Shown here: one piece after another, positions 1-11,235 of the stretch
Numbering within the stretch: the stretch's first letter is position 1
Layout of the letters: each line of letters starts with the position of its first letter
Assembly (NCBI GenBank): GCA_964036195.1
Contig: OZ038456.1
Span: forward strand, 23,847,792 to 23,911,791
From: Sphaerolaimus hirsutus
Lineage: Eukaryota; Nematoda; Chromadorea; Monhysterida; Sphaerolaimidae
Length of the DNA: 64,000 nt
Direction: 5' to 3'
Made by a program: the position numbers and the translations under genes
Notes under the pieces: model-generated
Seen by the model: only the letters and a program-made list of their open reading frames with translations
Database searches by the model: none
What the model was told of the DNA's origin: nothing

Positions 1-60
1 ACTTATTGAAACAAACCAATTAGTGTCTAAACAACAACTGCACCAAACAATTGAAAGTGA

Positions 61-193
61 TGTCGAGATCATCCCCTTTCTGCACAACTTTCTGTGTTCC
101 ATATTTATGGTATTTAGTTCATTCTCTGACACGTATTCGGGAGCCGTACACAACAATAAACTTCAACAACTCTTTTGGGCCCCCTAGTCGTCA
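61..193 (+). repeat. 5' LTR (133 bp)
   Basis: Begins TGTCGAGATC and ends TAGTCGTCA; identical over all 133 bases to 8299-8431. It holds an AATAAA signal at 155-160. This is very short for a gypsy LTR. The identity implies recent insertion or recent conversion. Confidence 0.95.
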
Positions 194-196
194 TCT

Positions 197-214
197 TGGT
201 GGACGTGCTGGGGA
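197..214 (+). promoter_or_regulatory. candidate tRNA primer-binding site
   Basis: TGGTGGACGTGCTGGGGA starts three bases after the 5' LTR. Its complement ends in ACCA and can be parsed as a T-stem, a 7-nt acceptor strand, discriminator A and CCA. I cannot name the tRNA. Confidence 0.6.
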
Positions 215-290
215 ATTCGCAATAAGCCTACTTAGGTCAGGCGGATTACCAGAGTTATTTATTCTAAACCGGCTGTATTTTCACCGATTT

Positions 291-3200
291 ATGGACTACA
301 TCAGCTGCTCTACATTGCTAGTGTTGTTAGTAATGTCTCTATCGACAGCCGAATGGGCGTCCCAGAGTCGGAGGCATACGCGTCAGCACCCGGTGAACGC
401 GATGCCTGTGACGGGTCAACATCCTGAGATTGGCAGGCAGATCCAGGACGAAATGCTCCGTGCGGCAGCGGTACGTGCACCGCGTGGTGATGTAGTTCAT
501 GGGGAACGTGTTGTGGGAAATTCTCGTTTGCGTCGGAATTATGCTTGGTCGGTAAGCACCTGTAGATCGGGTAGTGGGTCAGACATGTCACTGGTTCAAT
601 CATCCACTGGGAGAGATCTTTACGATTTTGTGAAAACACGACAGCCTGCACCGATCAATTTGGTGGAATGTAGAAATTTGGGGATGTATTTGGCACCCCC
701 GATACCCCTTTGCTATTTGACACCAGCTGATCAATTACATTTTTTGAGTGAGATGCAGTCTGTTAACCGATCGGAATCGATGGCCGGGTCGGTCGCTGTC
801 CAGCATGACGGGTCGTGCCAGCAGGTGACACAGGGTGCTGTCAGGGATCAGGTAACTGAAGATTCTATGGACATGTTGGTTCAAGAATTTGACACTTTAC
901 AAGCCCGGTTTGACGCGCTACGCCATCGCAATGGCGCACACAATCGAGAGGGGACATTGTTGAAAAATATCAAATCCACGAAAATTGATTCCAATGAAAA
1001 TGATTTAGAGTTGAACACGGCTAAGTCAATTCAAGTTGATACAAAATGCCACATGGCCAAAACAATTTCTTCAATTCCTGTTGAATTTGACAAAGCGGTC
1101 ACCGAAAATGACCCTTGGTCGATAAAAGATTTTTCAAAAATCCCAAAATTGGCTGCTATTTCGGGAAAGGCGGAATTAATGCAATGTTGGATGATTGCAA
1201 AACCGCATATTATCGAAAAAATTCCAACTTATTCAGGAAAAAGTGATGTCATGACATTTGGTGAATGGAAAAGAGCTGTAGAAATTGCCAGTCTATCTGT
1301 GACTGACCCGTTAATGATGCAGCAATTTTGGTTGGAGACGTTCACCACAAAACTGAAAGGGGACGCTTACAGGGTTCTGACAACGTTGTGTGAACCTGCA
1401 GATTTAACAAATCATGTAAAAGTGTTTGAGGAATTAAATGCCGTTTTCAAAGATGTGAAAAAACTTTATTCTGTTTCGGAATGGGATAGTGCAGCTATGC
1501 TTCGAACTGAAACGTTCATTGACTTCTATTTGAGGCTGCTAGCAAAAATTCCTGCTAACATTAGAGAGTCGATGAATTTTGATAAGCAATTGTTGAACAA
1601 TTTAGTTTCGGTAAAATTATGGACAAAATTCGACGATTCGAGATATGATAAATATATTGTCGCGAATTTCCGGAATGCCATGCGTATTAAAAAACTCACT
1701 CTAATTCAAGCTGTACAGGCGATGGAGGAGTATTTCAGGGGTGTCAAGAAAACTACACCGATTGTGGCGGTTCAGCGGCAGTCACGCAATGCTACCAGTA
1801 ATGCTACCAGTAATGCGCCGGAAATTCCTCCCGCACGCCAGCCTCGATTTACTGTGCAGAAATTAATGTCTAATAACGCTGCTGATCCATGGTGCCCGCG
1901 ACTAAACCACGCGGGTCATAGAGTTAGTGAGTGCCGACTCAACATGCGTGAAACCAGTGCACCGATGTTGAATCAATCTTCATTAGCACCTAAATCGGAA
2001 GGGTTCGGGCAGGTACGCAGATACGGACCCCCTCACACTAGTGACGCTGCTATGCCGCAGTCTACTGCATTTGCTAAGGCAGGGAAAGTTACGTCGAGTG
2101 ATGCCCAGGGAGAATTTGAGTGTGAAAGCGAACCAAATGACAATAATCGTCTAGAACTTTATTGTGCAGAGTTCAAGAACCGTTTGGCCGCCACTCTGGC
2201 TGAAGAAAACGGTGCGCGAGTTGACTGGGATAGGCTGTATTGGCAAAAATTGAATGATTTCTTACCATCTCAGAAATCGAGCAGAGCCACGACAACGACA
2301 CACGTATACTGCAGTTCTTCGACTCGGTATTCCCCGTCGTCGACACCGCTCCTATACAAGGAGATTTCCATGAATCCGATGAGTAATTTGACTGACAATG
2401 CATGTGAACCAGTGAATTCTAGTCGTTGCTGTACACCTTTGATTACTGATTATGATATGAATTATGGTGTTGATGAATCGGTAACTGTAAAAGCGAACAC
2501 GTGTGTGGGTGATAACCAGCGTCTGGCAGTCAGAGTAGAGAAATGCAATGGCCCTCAAATCTTTGCCAACATGCGGATAGAGGGACTTCCATCTAGGGTA
2601 ATTCTCGACACGGGGTGCACACGCACCATTGTACCTATTTCACTCCTGAAAGACATTGCTTCGAAATCAAACCTTGATTTGGAAAAGTTCATGCGTCCGA
2701 CTAACATAGAGGTTTATATGTTAAACGGCAAAACACCGGTAGGGACAATGCATGAAATTCCACTCTACATGGAGCATGTTTCCCCAATTGACAATGTTTT
2801 GCGCAAAGTTCTAGCAATATGCTTGGTAAATATGGATTCAACTGCTATGGAACAAATTTTGGTTGGGACAGACATAATGTCATTCTTAAAATTATCATGG
2901 CTTGTCCCTTTGGCGCTTGAAAAACAGACAAAAATCACACCCACTGAACATGTTCCCACACAACATCAATTTGAACTGTTGCAGGGAGGGTTTGTTGATC
3001 GGTTTGTTGAACAAATCAAGTTATCAAAACATTTATACGTGCCTGCAAGAGGAATTTCGCAAGCTGCTTTTTCACATCCACAGAGACCCCAGACCATTTC
3101 CCCTGATGAGTGGCAGACTTCGGTAATGTTATTCACTCGAACTGCGGATATCGAAAATGCTTCATCTGCAGATTTTCAAATGTACAACACTACAATACCT

Positions 3201-5036
3201 GCACATTCACAAGCAATGATACAGCTTTCATTTTTCAATAATTCCGATACCCCTATCGATTTGCCAGTGGGCACAGCAGTGGCTGACATGTCTATTTTGC
3301 CGCACTCACAAATATTCCGTCCGGGAAAAAATTGGAGCAAAATTTTTCATTCTGAACAAGTTCAGGGGTTATTTGGCGGTGTTATGGCAGAACCGGGTAC
3401 TGCATTGGAAACAAATGAACAAGTTACCACCGAGTCCACTTTTCCAGCCTGCGCCAAGGCAGTCATTATGCCTACACCGCCAGATGCTGTGATTTTGTCG
3501 GAAAAGAAATCTATGACAGAAGAGGAAAGAGTTCAATTTATTATCAAGAATTTGCCTACAAAGAATCGGATAGAGTTGTCTCAAGCACATCTTGACATTT
3601 TGCATGCACTCTTGAAGGAATTCCATGACATTTTCGCCTGTGAAGAATATGATGTCGGATGCACGCCTTTGGTGTCACATGCGATTTTGACTGACCCTAA
3701 TCACCCCCCAATTAAACAAGCGCCGCGCTACGAACCTGTTCACAAGCGCGAGTTTATCAATAAAACTATTTCATCAATGCTCCAAGAAGGCATAATTGAG
3801 CATTCAGATGGCCCATGGGCGTCCCCTATTACAATAGCACCTAAAGGCGCCGACGATTGGAGATTTTGCGTGGATTTTAAAATGGTGAATTTAATAACAC
3901 GTATTGATAGTTACCCTCTGCCTCGCATAGGTGAAATCCTAGCTGAGTTCGCTGGACGCAAAATATTCACTGCCATTGACATCCGCCATGGATATTACAA
4001 TGTTCCCCTGGCGGACGAAGACTCCAAGGAGAAAACCTCCTTTGTGTGCAGCCTAGGGCAGTTCAGGTACACGCGAATGCCATTTGGTACCTGCAACTCA
4101 GGTGCGACTTTCCAGAGGCTTATCACGCTCATGCTTGTTGATTTGAATGAAGATTTGACGCGAGCGTGGGTGCGCGCGTACATTGACGACATTTTATGCT
4201 GTAGTGACACAGTAGAGGAGCACTTTGGACACCTACGCCGTCTATTCGCTCGCTTGCGATGGGCTAATCTGCGCATGCAACCTAAAAAGTGTAGTATATT
4301 TGTGAACACGCTTAAATATTTAGGTCATCAAATTGACACTAATGGAATTTCCCCGGCGCCATCGCGCGTGGAAGCTATGACGTCATTACCTAAAATGCAC
4401 ACTAAACAAGACTTGCGCCGATTCCTGGGAAAGTGTGTTTACTATTCGCATTTTATCCCGAGTTTCAGTCGTGTTTCAGCGCCCTTGTACGCTGCCCTTA
4501 AAGGGAAAATACCAAAGCATGGCAATACACATTTTGATTGGACTGAGGAAATGCTTGATGCTTGGAGCTCTTTAAAGTATTGTCTAGCGTCACCTCCGGT
4601 GTTGATACATCCTCTCAGGGACGGACGCCCGTATTACTTAGAGACCGATGCCAGTTCGCAGAAACTTGGCGCTGTGCTGTCGCAGTATTCAGATGATGGG
4701 AAACTTCACCCGATTTCATTTATTTCCAAGAAATTGACACATCCTCATTCTACTTTCTCTGCTGCTGAGTTAGAAGCACTATGTATAGGGTGTCAAAAAT
4801 TTTTTTTTACGGAAAACGGAAACGGAAACGGAAAAAATTTTTCAGCGGCCGGAAAACGGAACGGAAAACGGAAAAAAATTTGCATGTGGCGGAAAACGGA
4901 GACGGAAACGGAAAAAAAATTTCAGCGGCCGGAAAACGGAAAAAGAGGCCGGAAAAACGGAAACGGAAAAATCAAATTTGCACAGAAATGGAAAAACATG
5001 CTGAAATTTTGCTGGAAAACAGGTAAAATTTGCTGA
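291..5036 (+). pseudogene. gypsy Gag-protease-RT-RNase H, truncated in RNase H
   Basis: The open frame already runs through the 5' LTR; the first plausible ATG outside it is at 291 (others at 333 and 402). The Gag core lies around 1250-1740. It is followed by a CCHC-like knuckle at 1893-1934 in which the second Cys is Leu (C-x2-L-x4-H-x4-C). An aspartic protease DTG triad is at 2607-2615. Reverse transcriptase spans about 3640-4400, with the YIDD catalytic motif at 4179-4190. RNase H begins near 4624 (ETDAS). The genuine frame stops at 4785, where a hAT-like element is inserted; codons from 4786 to the stop at 5036 belong to that element. Gag and Pol appear to share one frame, with no obvious frameshift site. 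Confidence 0.9.
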
Positions 5037-5422
5037 AATTTTGCTGGAAGTGGAAAAAATTTGCAGTAATTTTGCTGGAAACAGAAATTTTTTCACATCA
5101 TTGACAATCTGCATGAATTTTTACCAGTTTGGCTGATCAGAAAACAGAAAGTTGAGCCAGAAAAAGGTAAAATGAGGCGGAAAAATGGAAAATTGAGGTG
5201 GAAAATGGAAAAAAAGTGGAAAAACTGGAAATTGAGGCGGAAAACGGAAAAAAGGCGGAAAAACTGAAAATTTAGCCGGAAAACGGAAAATGAGCCGGAA
5301 AAACGGAAACGGGAAAAAAAGTTGCCGGAAAACGGAAAAAAAATTTCAGCAGCCGGAAAACGGAAAAAATTTGCCTGCGGAAAACGGAAACGGAAAACGG
5401 AAAACGGAAATTTGACACCCTA
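4786..5422. mobile_element. hAT-like fold-back element inside gypsy pol (CGGAAAACGGAAA arms)
   Basis: Ends TAGGGTGTCAAA and TTTGACACCCTA are inverted repeats, and the flanks are an exact 8-bp duplication ACTATGTA (4778-4785, 5423-5430). Eight-bp duplications with TAGGG ends are typical of hAT. The interior is almost entirely degenerate CGGAAAACGGAAA repeats. Element plus duplication is 645 bp, a multiple of three, so the downstream frame is preserved, but stops occur inside. No transposase is present. Confidence 0.9.
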
Positions 5423-5430
5423 ACTATGTA

Positions 5431-6932
5431 TTTCTTGGGCAATTAGGCGCCTTGCGGATTTTGTGGAAGGGCAAAAATTGGTCGTTATCACTGATAATAG
5501 CGGCATAGCGCAAGCCCTTAAGAGCCCGCATCACAGTAAATTGGAACGTTGGTCGATATTTATTCATTCCCGCGTCACGAAGTTCATTCACCGGTCGGGA
5601 GAGTTGAATATGGTTGCTGACGCCTTATCGCGGAACCCGATCGATGAAGCAGTTTTTGGGGCAGATGAGTTAGATAAGGATGCGCTCATGGTGAAGGGAT
5701 ATTCCGCCAAAATGATGCAAACCGGAGTGACAATCCCTACATCAGGGCATCAAAAGAAGATTTTATCACTCACACATGACATTGACTGGCAGAAAATCCA
5801 GGATAGTGATCCGGAATTATCCTCTATTAAGGCTCAGTTGCTAGTAGACCCGGACAGCATTCCAAAAGCACGTTTGATAAATGAGATATTATACCACGCT
5901 ACTGCAATTGAAAACAATGAGTACGCGATCTGGCCCCCCAAGAATTGGCAGAATGCGTGTTTGGCGCAGGCACACATGGGGGTATATGCCAGCCATGGCG
6001 GGCAAATACGCACTTTGCAATTACTTTGCCAATATTTTGCATGGCCGAGCATGAAACAAGACATATTACAATATTGCACCGAATGTGCTAATTGTATGCA
6101 GTTTAAGAAACATAGATTACACCCTGGACCTCTGGGGAATGTAGAAACACCCTCTCAACCATTTGAAGTTATGCATATGGACACTTTGCAACTGGAATAT
6201 AATGACAAAAAATCTAAAATTTTGGTGGCGGTTGAAGCGTTTTCTCGGTACGTGGTCGCCACGCCAGTTCCTTCACTTAATTCCAACACTGTGGCCCGAG
6301 CAGTACTGACTAAAATTTTTCTGGTTTTCGGTGCCCCACGGTTGCTTGTGACCGATCAGGGGACAGAGTATGTAAACAGTTCGCTTCGCGCTTTATGTGA
6401 GCAGTACGGCACTGGTCATTCACCAACATTGTCTCACAATCCAGCTGCCAATGGGATGGTGGAGAATGTAAATGGCCGCTTGCGCGAGATATATTCGATT
6501 ACTAAGTCTGAGATGCCTCAATTGTCGTGGAGAGATTTGTTGCCGGTGATTGTGCTGAAACACAATCTAGCATTTAATAGAAATTCACAATGCTGCCCAT
6601 TTTTCTTGGTGTATGGGTTTTTGCCGCTATGGAACTTGCTGTTTGCGGCCGCAAAGCGGGACAACCTACAACATGTCCGTATGTTGGCCAAGTCCCACAG
6701 TGACAGAAATAGAACACTTTATAAAAATTATTTGGATGCAAAGAACACTAAAACGGAAATTAAGGCAGGTGACTATGTGATGTTAAAGAATATTTCTCCC
6801 AATCGCAGTTTATCCAAGTTCTCAGGGCCATTTAAAGTTGCAGATGTAATCGGTCCGACCTTGTATGTTGAGTTGGATGGCACGGTGCAAAAGTTCCCGC
6901 ACCGTTTTTGTTGGCGTGTCAACACGCCATAG
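5431..6932 (+). pseudogene. gypsy pol 3' part: end of RNase H and integrase
   Basis: This continues the RNase H frame after the inserted element and then encodes a full integrase. An HHCC zinc-binding region lies at about 5965-6105. The catalytic triad is D (6180-6182), D (6354-6356) and E (6462-6464), giving D-35-E spacing. A C-terminal GPF module (about 6770-6880) resembles the GPY/F domain of gypsy integrases. The domain itself is intact. It could be made only from an internal start, because the upstream polyprotein is broken at 4785. Confidence 0.9.
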
Positions 6933-7043
6933 TTTGATTCAAAACGCGCTAAGCTACTAATTTGTTATTTCCGAAATTCTATTATTTAATTGCACGTTTT
7001 ACACAAATAATTTTCACATCTCAAAAATCCTATAACATTCAAC

Positions 7044-8213
7044 ATGATGCGCGTTATTTCATTGATAATGTGCTTTGTTATCACGATAAATGCGGGAAAC
7101 GACAAAAAGCGAGCGGACGGCAGGCAGCCAAGCAGTAGGAGCGACCGCGACTTGACCCCGGTATCAGAGTCATCATCAGCCCTGGATGTCCATGTTGATG
7201 ATGGCGATGATGTTTCACCTGAAATGGAGCATGAAACCACGACCACGGAAGTTCGTGAGCCTGAGCCTGAGCCGGAACAAGTTGCAGGATGCAGTTATTG
7301 TCACCAGACTAATCAGGTCACTGGGCGGGTACCAGGCATTTTTTATGTACATTGCTTGAATTCACGGTTGAGGTTGACGTTGCCTGACACTCAGGACATG
7401 GCGTCCATGTGCCAGAAGTATACCGACTTGAACAGCGAGTTTCAAACTGTGCGGGACCGCGCTGAAGAGAGGCACCGCACCGTAACTGGATATAAAGTGT
7501 GTCATTTACCACCTTTAAGTCAGCTATTGTCTTTCATTCCATCTGACCAGAACTATCAGCTCGAGTGCGACCGCTTACACGCTGAGCTGACCGAGTCCCG
7601 TCAACTGTACAATGATCAGTCTACTACATTGGCTGAAGTTACCCGAGAGCTTGACGACTTACGCCTCAACCCACCGCGCCGCGAATCTACCTCCAACGCA
7701 ACGACACAGACACCTACGTCAATTTTCTCAACGGTTCAATTTTATTGCTTAAATAAGCCCTGCAAATTACATGCACATGCTGGCGTCAAGTACCAAGTTT
7801 TATGCGCGCCACATTCCCCCACGCAGCGTAACACTTTGAATCTGGACAACCTGTCAAATTTTTACCGCCGCGCGGAGTTTGCTGTCGACTCTAGCCAGTA
7901 TCAAGACACGTTGGGACCAAATGAGCCAGAAATCAGGCGTCATCGGTTTGGAGTGCCACCAGACAACCCGGCTGACATGACTGCGCTGTTGTCCACAGAA
8001 TGGCCAGCTTTAGAATCTCGCCCACAGCGCGAGCCACTTCATATTGCTCGCCGCCGCCGCCAAAGTTCCTATGAGCGCCCGCATGCTGAAGCTGTGTACC
8101 GTAACACAGCATCACGTTTGAGCCGCCGCTCACAACCTTATCATAATGAGCGCCGTAATCGCCGCCGCTCGCATACCCCAAACACACGCAGGAACTTTGG
8201 GAAAAAAGAGTGA
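7044..8213 (+). CDS. gypsy third ORF, unknown function, env position
   Basis: A 389-codon ORF between integrase and the 3' LTR. The first about 17 residues are hydrophobic and could be a signal peptide. Next comes an acidic Ser/Thr/Glu-rich segment with an EPEPEPE run, a Cys/His-containing middle, a probable coiled coil (about residues 130-210) and a strongly basic Arg-rich end (about 330-389). I see no C-terminal membrane anchor and no furin-like site in a fusion-protein arrangement, so an envelope glycoprotein is not supported. The basic tail would fit nucleic-acid or capsid binding, which is inference. No family recognised. Confidence 0.7.
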   Translation: MMRVISLIMCFVITINAGNDKKRADGRQPSSRSDRDLTPVSESSSALDVHVDDGDDVSPEMEHETTTTEVREPEPEPEQVAGCSYCHQTNQVTGRVPGIFYVHCLNSRLRLTLPDTQDMASMCQKYTDLNSEFQTVRDRAEERHRTVTGYKVCHLPPLSQLLSFIPSDQNYQLECDRLHAELTESRQLYNDQSTTLAEVTRELDDLRLNPPRRESTSNATTQTPTSIFSTVQFYCLNKPCKLHAHAGVKYQVLCAPHSPTQRNTLNLDNLSNFYRRAEFAVDSSQYQDTLGPNEPEIRRHRFGVPPDNPADMTALLSTEWPALESRPQREPLHIARRRRQSSYERPHAEAVYRNTASRLSRRSQPYHNERRNRRRSHTPNTRRNFGKKE

Positions 8214-8277
8214 AAAAAGTGATGTGTTTGATTAAAGTTGAATTAAGGTAGAATTGCGTGATATGACCCTTTTGGTC

Positions 8278-8291
8278 GAAAGAGGGGAGAG
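8278..8291 (+). promoter_or_regulatory. polypurine tract
   Basis: An uninterrupted purine run (GAAAGAGGGGAGAG) ending seven bases before the 3' LTR, where gypsy plus-strand synthesis is primed. Confidence 0.7.
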
Positions 8292-8298
8292 TGAATGA

Positions 8299-8431
8299 TG
8301 TCGAGATCATCCCCTTTCTGCACAACTTTCTGTGTTCCATATTTATGGTATTTAGTTCATTCTCTGACACGTATTCGGGAGCCGTACACAACAATAAACT
8401 TCAACAACTCTTTTGGGCCCCCTAGTCGTCA
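8299..8431 (+). repeat. 3' LTR (133 bp)
   Basis: Identical to 61-193, with AATAAA at 8393-8398. The following GTGA is the second copy of the target duplication. Confidence 0.95.
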
Positions 8432-9014
8432 GTGATATTCACAATGTTCCCAAACTGCTTGAAAGATTGACCTGTTAGAAAAATTTTGTGCATATTTTCT
8501 GGTATTGAGTGCGGGTTCGGGTATTGAGGTCAGGTATCGGGTTCGGGTTCGGGTAGTAGAGTCGGGTTCGGGTATCGGGTTTCGGTTTTAAAAAGTGTGC
8601 GGGTATCGGGTTCGGGTCGGGTCGGGTTTCCAACCCTATGCAGCACTTGTCACACTTTTTCACTACTTTGTCAAAAACACTTTCAACTTTTTGCAGCCAT
8701 CGCATGTGGAACCTAAAGTGACTTTTTCATTTCTATTCATGGCGTGTTTTTGTTCATTTTCAGTTGTCTTTAGGGTGTGCTACTTCAGCACTAACACGTT
8801 TTGTGAATTATTGGTCTGTCGGGAAAGTTTTTACTGTTTCTGGATCATCTCCAACTGGATCGTCCTGGGTGATACTAGATTTTAAGATACGATTTTCCTT
8901 TTTGTAGTTTTAAAAATAAAAATCTCTCGAGATCTTTGAAATGCTATATGTAAAAAATTTCCCGTAATTGTTTATTCTTGAATTTCACGTGTGGTTGTAT
9001 TTATATCCAGCTTA

Positions 9015-9245
9015 CCGTATTTCCTCGATATACCCCCCTCGAAATACCCCCCTCAAAATGGACACTATGAGTTGATAACCCCCCCCCCTCGAAATACCCC
9101 TACCAAATATAGTGTATAGAGAACATAGATGACAAAAGCTACGGTTTGTGATCCGGGAAACTTAGAACACATGTTAAAACAATGACTGTGTTATGATCTC
9201 ACTCTGAAAAAATAAACCCCCTGGGGGTAATTCGAGGAAATACGG
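9015..9245. mobile_element. CCGTATTTCC fold-back element (type I), copy A
   Basis: Starts CCGTATTTCCTCGA and ends TCGAGGAAATACGG, flanked by TA on both sides. C-tracts run inward, and the core contains GTTTGTGATCCGGGAAAC and GTTAAAACAATGACTGTG, shared by all type I copies. It sits in intron 6 of gene A. Paralogue at 36467-36697. Confidence 0.85.
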
Positions 9246-9312
9246 TATATACCCTGGCTAAAAACGCACTACAATCGTCCAGGGTGATTCAAGGGAAGTT
9301 TACGGTAATGGA

Positions 9313-9797
9313 GCGATTACAGCTCAGGCGTAAAATTCCAGCGTAAAATTCCATCGCAAAATTGATTACATGAAAGTGGATGATGATACAGGTCTGCAAT
9401 TTTTCATGGAGAATATGTTTATCAATACCTTCATTGTGACCAAGGGCCATAGTCAACGGTCACTTCTATTTGATTGTGAAAATTCAAAAATTTCTATTTT
9501 ACGCTGCAATTTTACGCCAGCTGAAGAAAAGTCAATTCTACGCCAGGTGATTGCATGCAATGACATAGCGTAGAATTGATTTTTCTTCAGCTGGCGTAAA
9601 ATTCCAACGTAAAATAGAAATTTTTGAATTTCCACAATCAAATGGCAGTGATAGTGGATGATGACTCTCGGACACAATGAAGGTATTGATAAACATATTC
9701 TCCATGAAAAATTGCAGACCTGTATCATCATCCACTTTTATGTAATCAATTTTGCGATGGAATTTTACGCTGGAATTTTACGCCCGAGCTGTAATCG
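9313..9797. mobile_element. near-perfect palindromic element, GATTACAGCTC ends
   Basis: About 240-bp arms read GCGATTACAGCTC...CCTTCATTGTG and its complement. It is absent from copy B (36752-36765). Arms contain short GCGTAAAATTCC repeats. The diverged relative at 57012-57496 has the same ends and the same GATTACATGARWGTGGATGATG block. Confidence 0.85.
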
Positions 9798-9827
9798 TAG
9801 CATAACGGCAAAAACTTTCTCAAGATA

Positions 9828-10389
9828 AACTCGGCGGACTTTTTTGAAGTCATTGTTCTACGGGATTTTTGTACGAGTGATAATACACACACTTGGCACA
9901 TGTCCAATTTTCTTGCATTTCGTGCAAACAAGTTTAAAGACGCACGATTTCTCTTCGCGTCTTCAATAATCGCCGCGGAATCCAATTAAGCGACTGCAAA
10001 TGGTCGCTAATGGCGACCCATTTACTAGTTGACACTTGTGTTGACTTAAATGCATTGCGCGGCCATTATCGTTGACGCGAACAGAAATCCTGCGCCTTTA
10101 ATGTTGTTGGTATAAAACGCAAGGAATTTGGACGTGTGCCAAATTCATATACGTTCGTTTTTACAGGAATTTGTCGGGGCTGCGACGATGAGATCCTACC
10201 TAAGACCTTACAATCCGACTTTCTAAAACGATTTGTCGATCAAACTCATATTGTTCTTGCATAAAAAGTCGGATTGAATCAAATCTATTGTGAACCGAAT
10301 GGAATCCGTCCATTCAAGTTAAAATTAAAAAACATACGTCAGTGGTAACCAAGGGCCGAATCGCTGATTCGTTTCATGTCCGCCGAGTT
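9828..10389. mobile_element. AACTCGGCGGAC inverted-repeat element with TA target
   Basis: Ends AACTCGGCGGAC and GTCCGCCGAGTT are perfect inverted repeats flanked by TA (9826-9827, 10390-10391). The empty site in copy B is the single TA at 36781-36782. No transposase. Confidence 0.9.
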
Positions 10390-10391
10390 TA

Positions 10392-11235
10392 CCAATAGGT
10401 AGTTTCACACTGGCTATCCCCCAAATGTAATATTCCATTTCCAAATGTCACAATTGTTAAATCCCAATGTCAATCCAACACAAACCCCAAGAAAACAAAA
10501 TACATAGGTAAAACATTCATTTTTCAATTTTATCAATACTGGCGTTTTCCAAAAAATTATTAAAACTGGCGAAAAACGATGTTGTTACTACTTGGCAGTG
10601 GCCTATGTATTTATTTTGATTTATTTGTTTGGCAGTTTTTATGTTTGCGCAAACACATCCAAACCTTTTGTTAGATGAAATATAGATTTTGACTCTTTCA
10701 CCTGCAAAAATGTTTTCATTTCCAATTAATTTAGCAGAGCCATAGCACAAAAATTACATTAGCTTAGTGTAGAAAACCTAGAATACCATCATACAGATTA
10801 GAAAATGTGACATGATAAAAATACCATGTTTCTTTGAAAAAGTATACATTTCGAAAAACGTGCTCAAATGTCCTTCCAATTTTTCAAAGGAAATATTCAG
10901 CAATGATAGGTTCAGTGTTGTTACCATTTATTTTGTCCTAGAAAACAATCTACGTACATCACCTTGACAATTCATTAACAAGACTTCCCATTCCCAGCCC
11001 TAGCAAAAACATGCCCCCAAGTTGTTAAAATGTATCTACTTTTACTTATAAAGTACGTACGTATACTCGGACTACTGATTAAATACAGAAAAATGCAAAA
11101 ATGGCACTGTCACTAACAGGAATCGAACTCGCGTCTCTCGTATAGAACACGTGCGCCCTAACCGATGGAATACAGTGGCGGTCTGGCTCTAGTCACTATT
11201 AAGGGTTTCATGCTGTGATGGCAATTTATCTTAAC
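10392..11235 (+). other. intron 6 sequence of gene A, no gene seen
   Basis: Unique intronic DNA matching 36783-37624. It contains the tRNA-like stretch described separately; otherwise I see nothing codable. Confidence 0.7.
11104..11186 (-). pseudogene. tRNA-like sequence (degenerate)
   Basis: On the - strand a B-box-like GAGTTCGATTCC follows GGTTAGGGCGC at tRNA spacing, and CACTGT/ACAGTG could pair as an acceptor. The T-stem does not pair well and the anticodon arm is poor. A relic or SINE head is likelier than a working tRNA. Kept in copy B (37486-37584). Confidence 0.35.

Larger units (their letters stand above)
61..8431 (+). mobile_element. Ty3/gypsy LTR retrotransposon, recent insertion, three coding regions
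   Basis: A complete LTR element starting TG and ending CA. Both LTRs are 133 bp and identical. The flanks carry a 4-bp target duplication GTGA (57-60 and 8432-8435), and the uninterrupted site survives in the paralogous segment at 35874-35877. Internal order is primer-binding site, Gag, protease, reverse transcriptase, RNase H, integrase, a third ORF, purine tract. The order RT-RNase H-integrase places it in Ty3/gypsy. It sits inside a hAT-like element (right end at 8638) in intron 6 of GPCR gene A, in the sense orientation. A 637-bp DNA transposon interrupts pol, so this copy cannot make an intact polyprotein. Confidence 0.95.

Noticed and set aside
310-651. - strand ORF opposite Gag
   Set aside because: Shadow of the gypsy frame; no independent features.
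8475-8705. Pro/Asn-rich ORF (also 35917-36156)
   Set aside because: Translation of CGGGTTCGGGTA arms.
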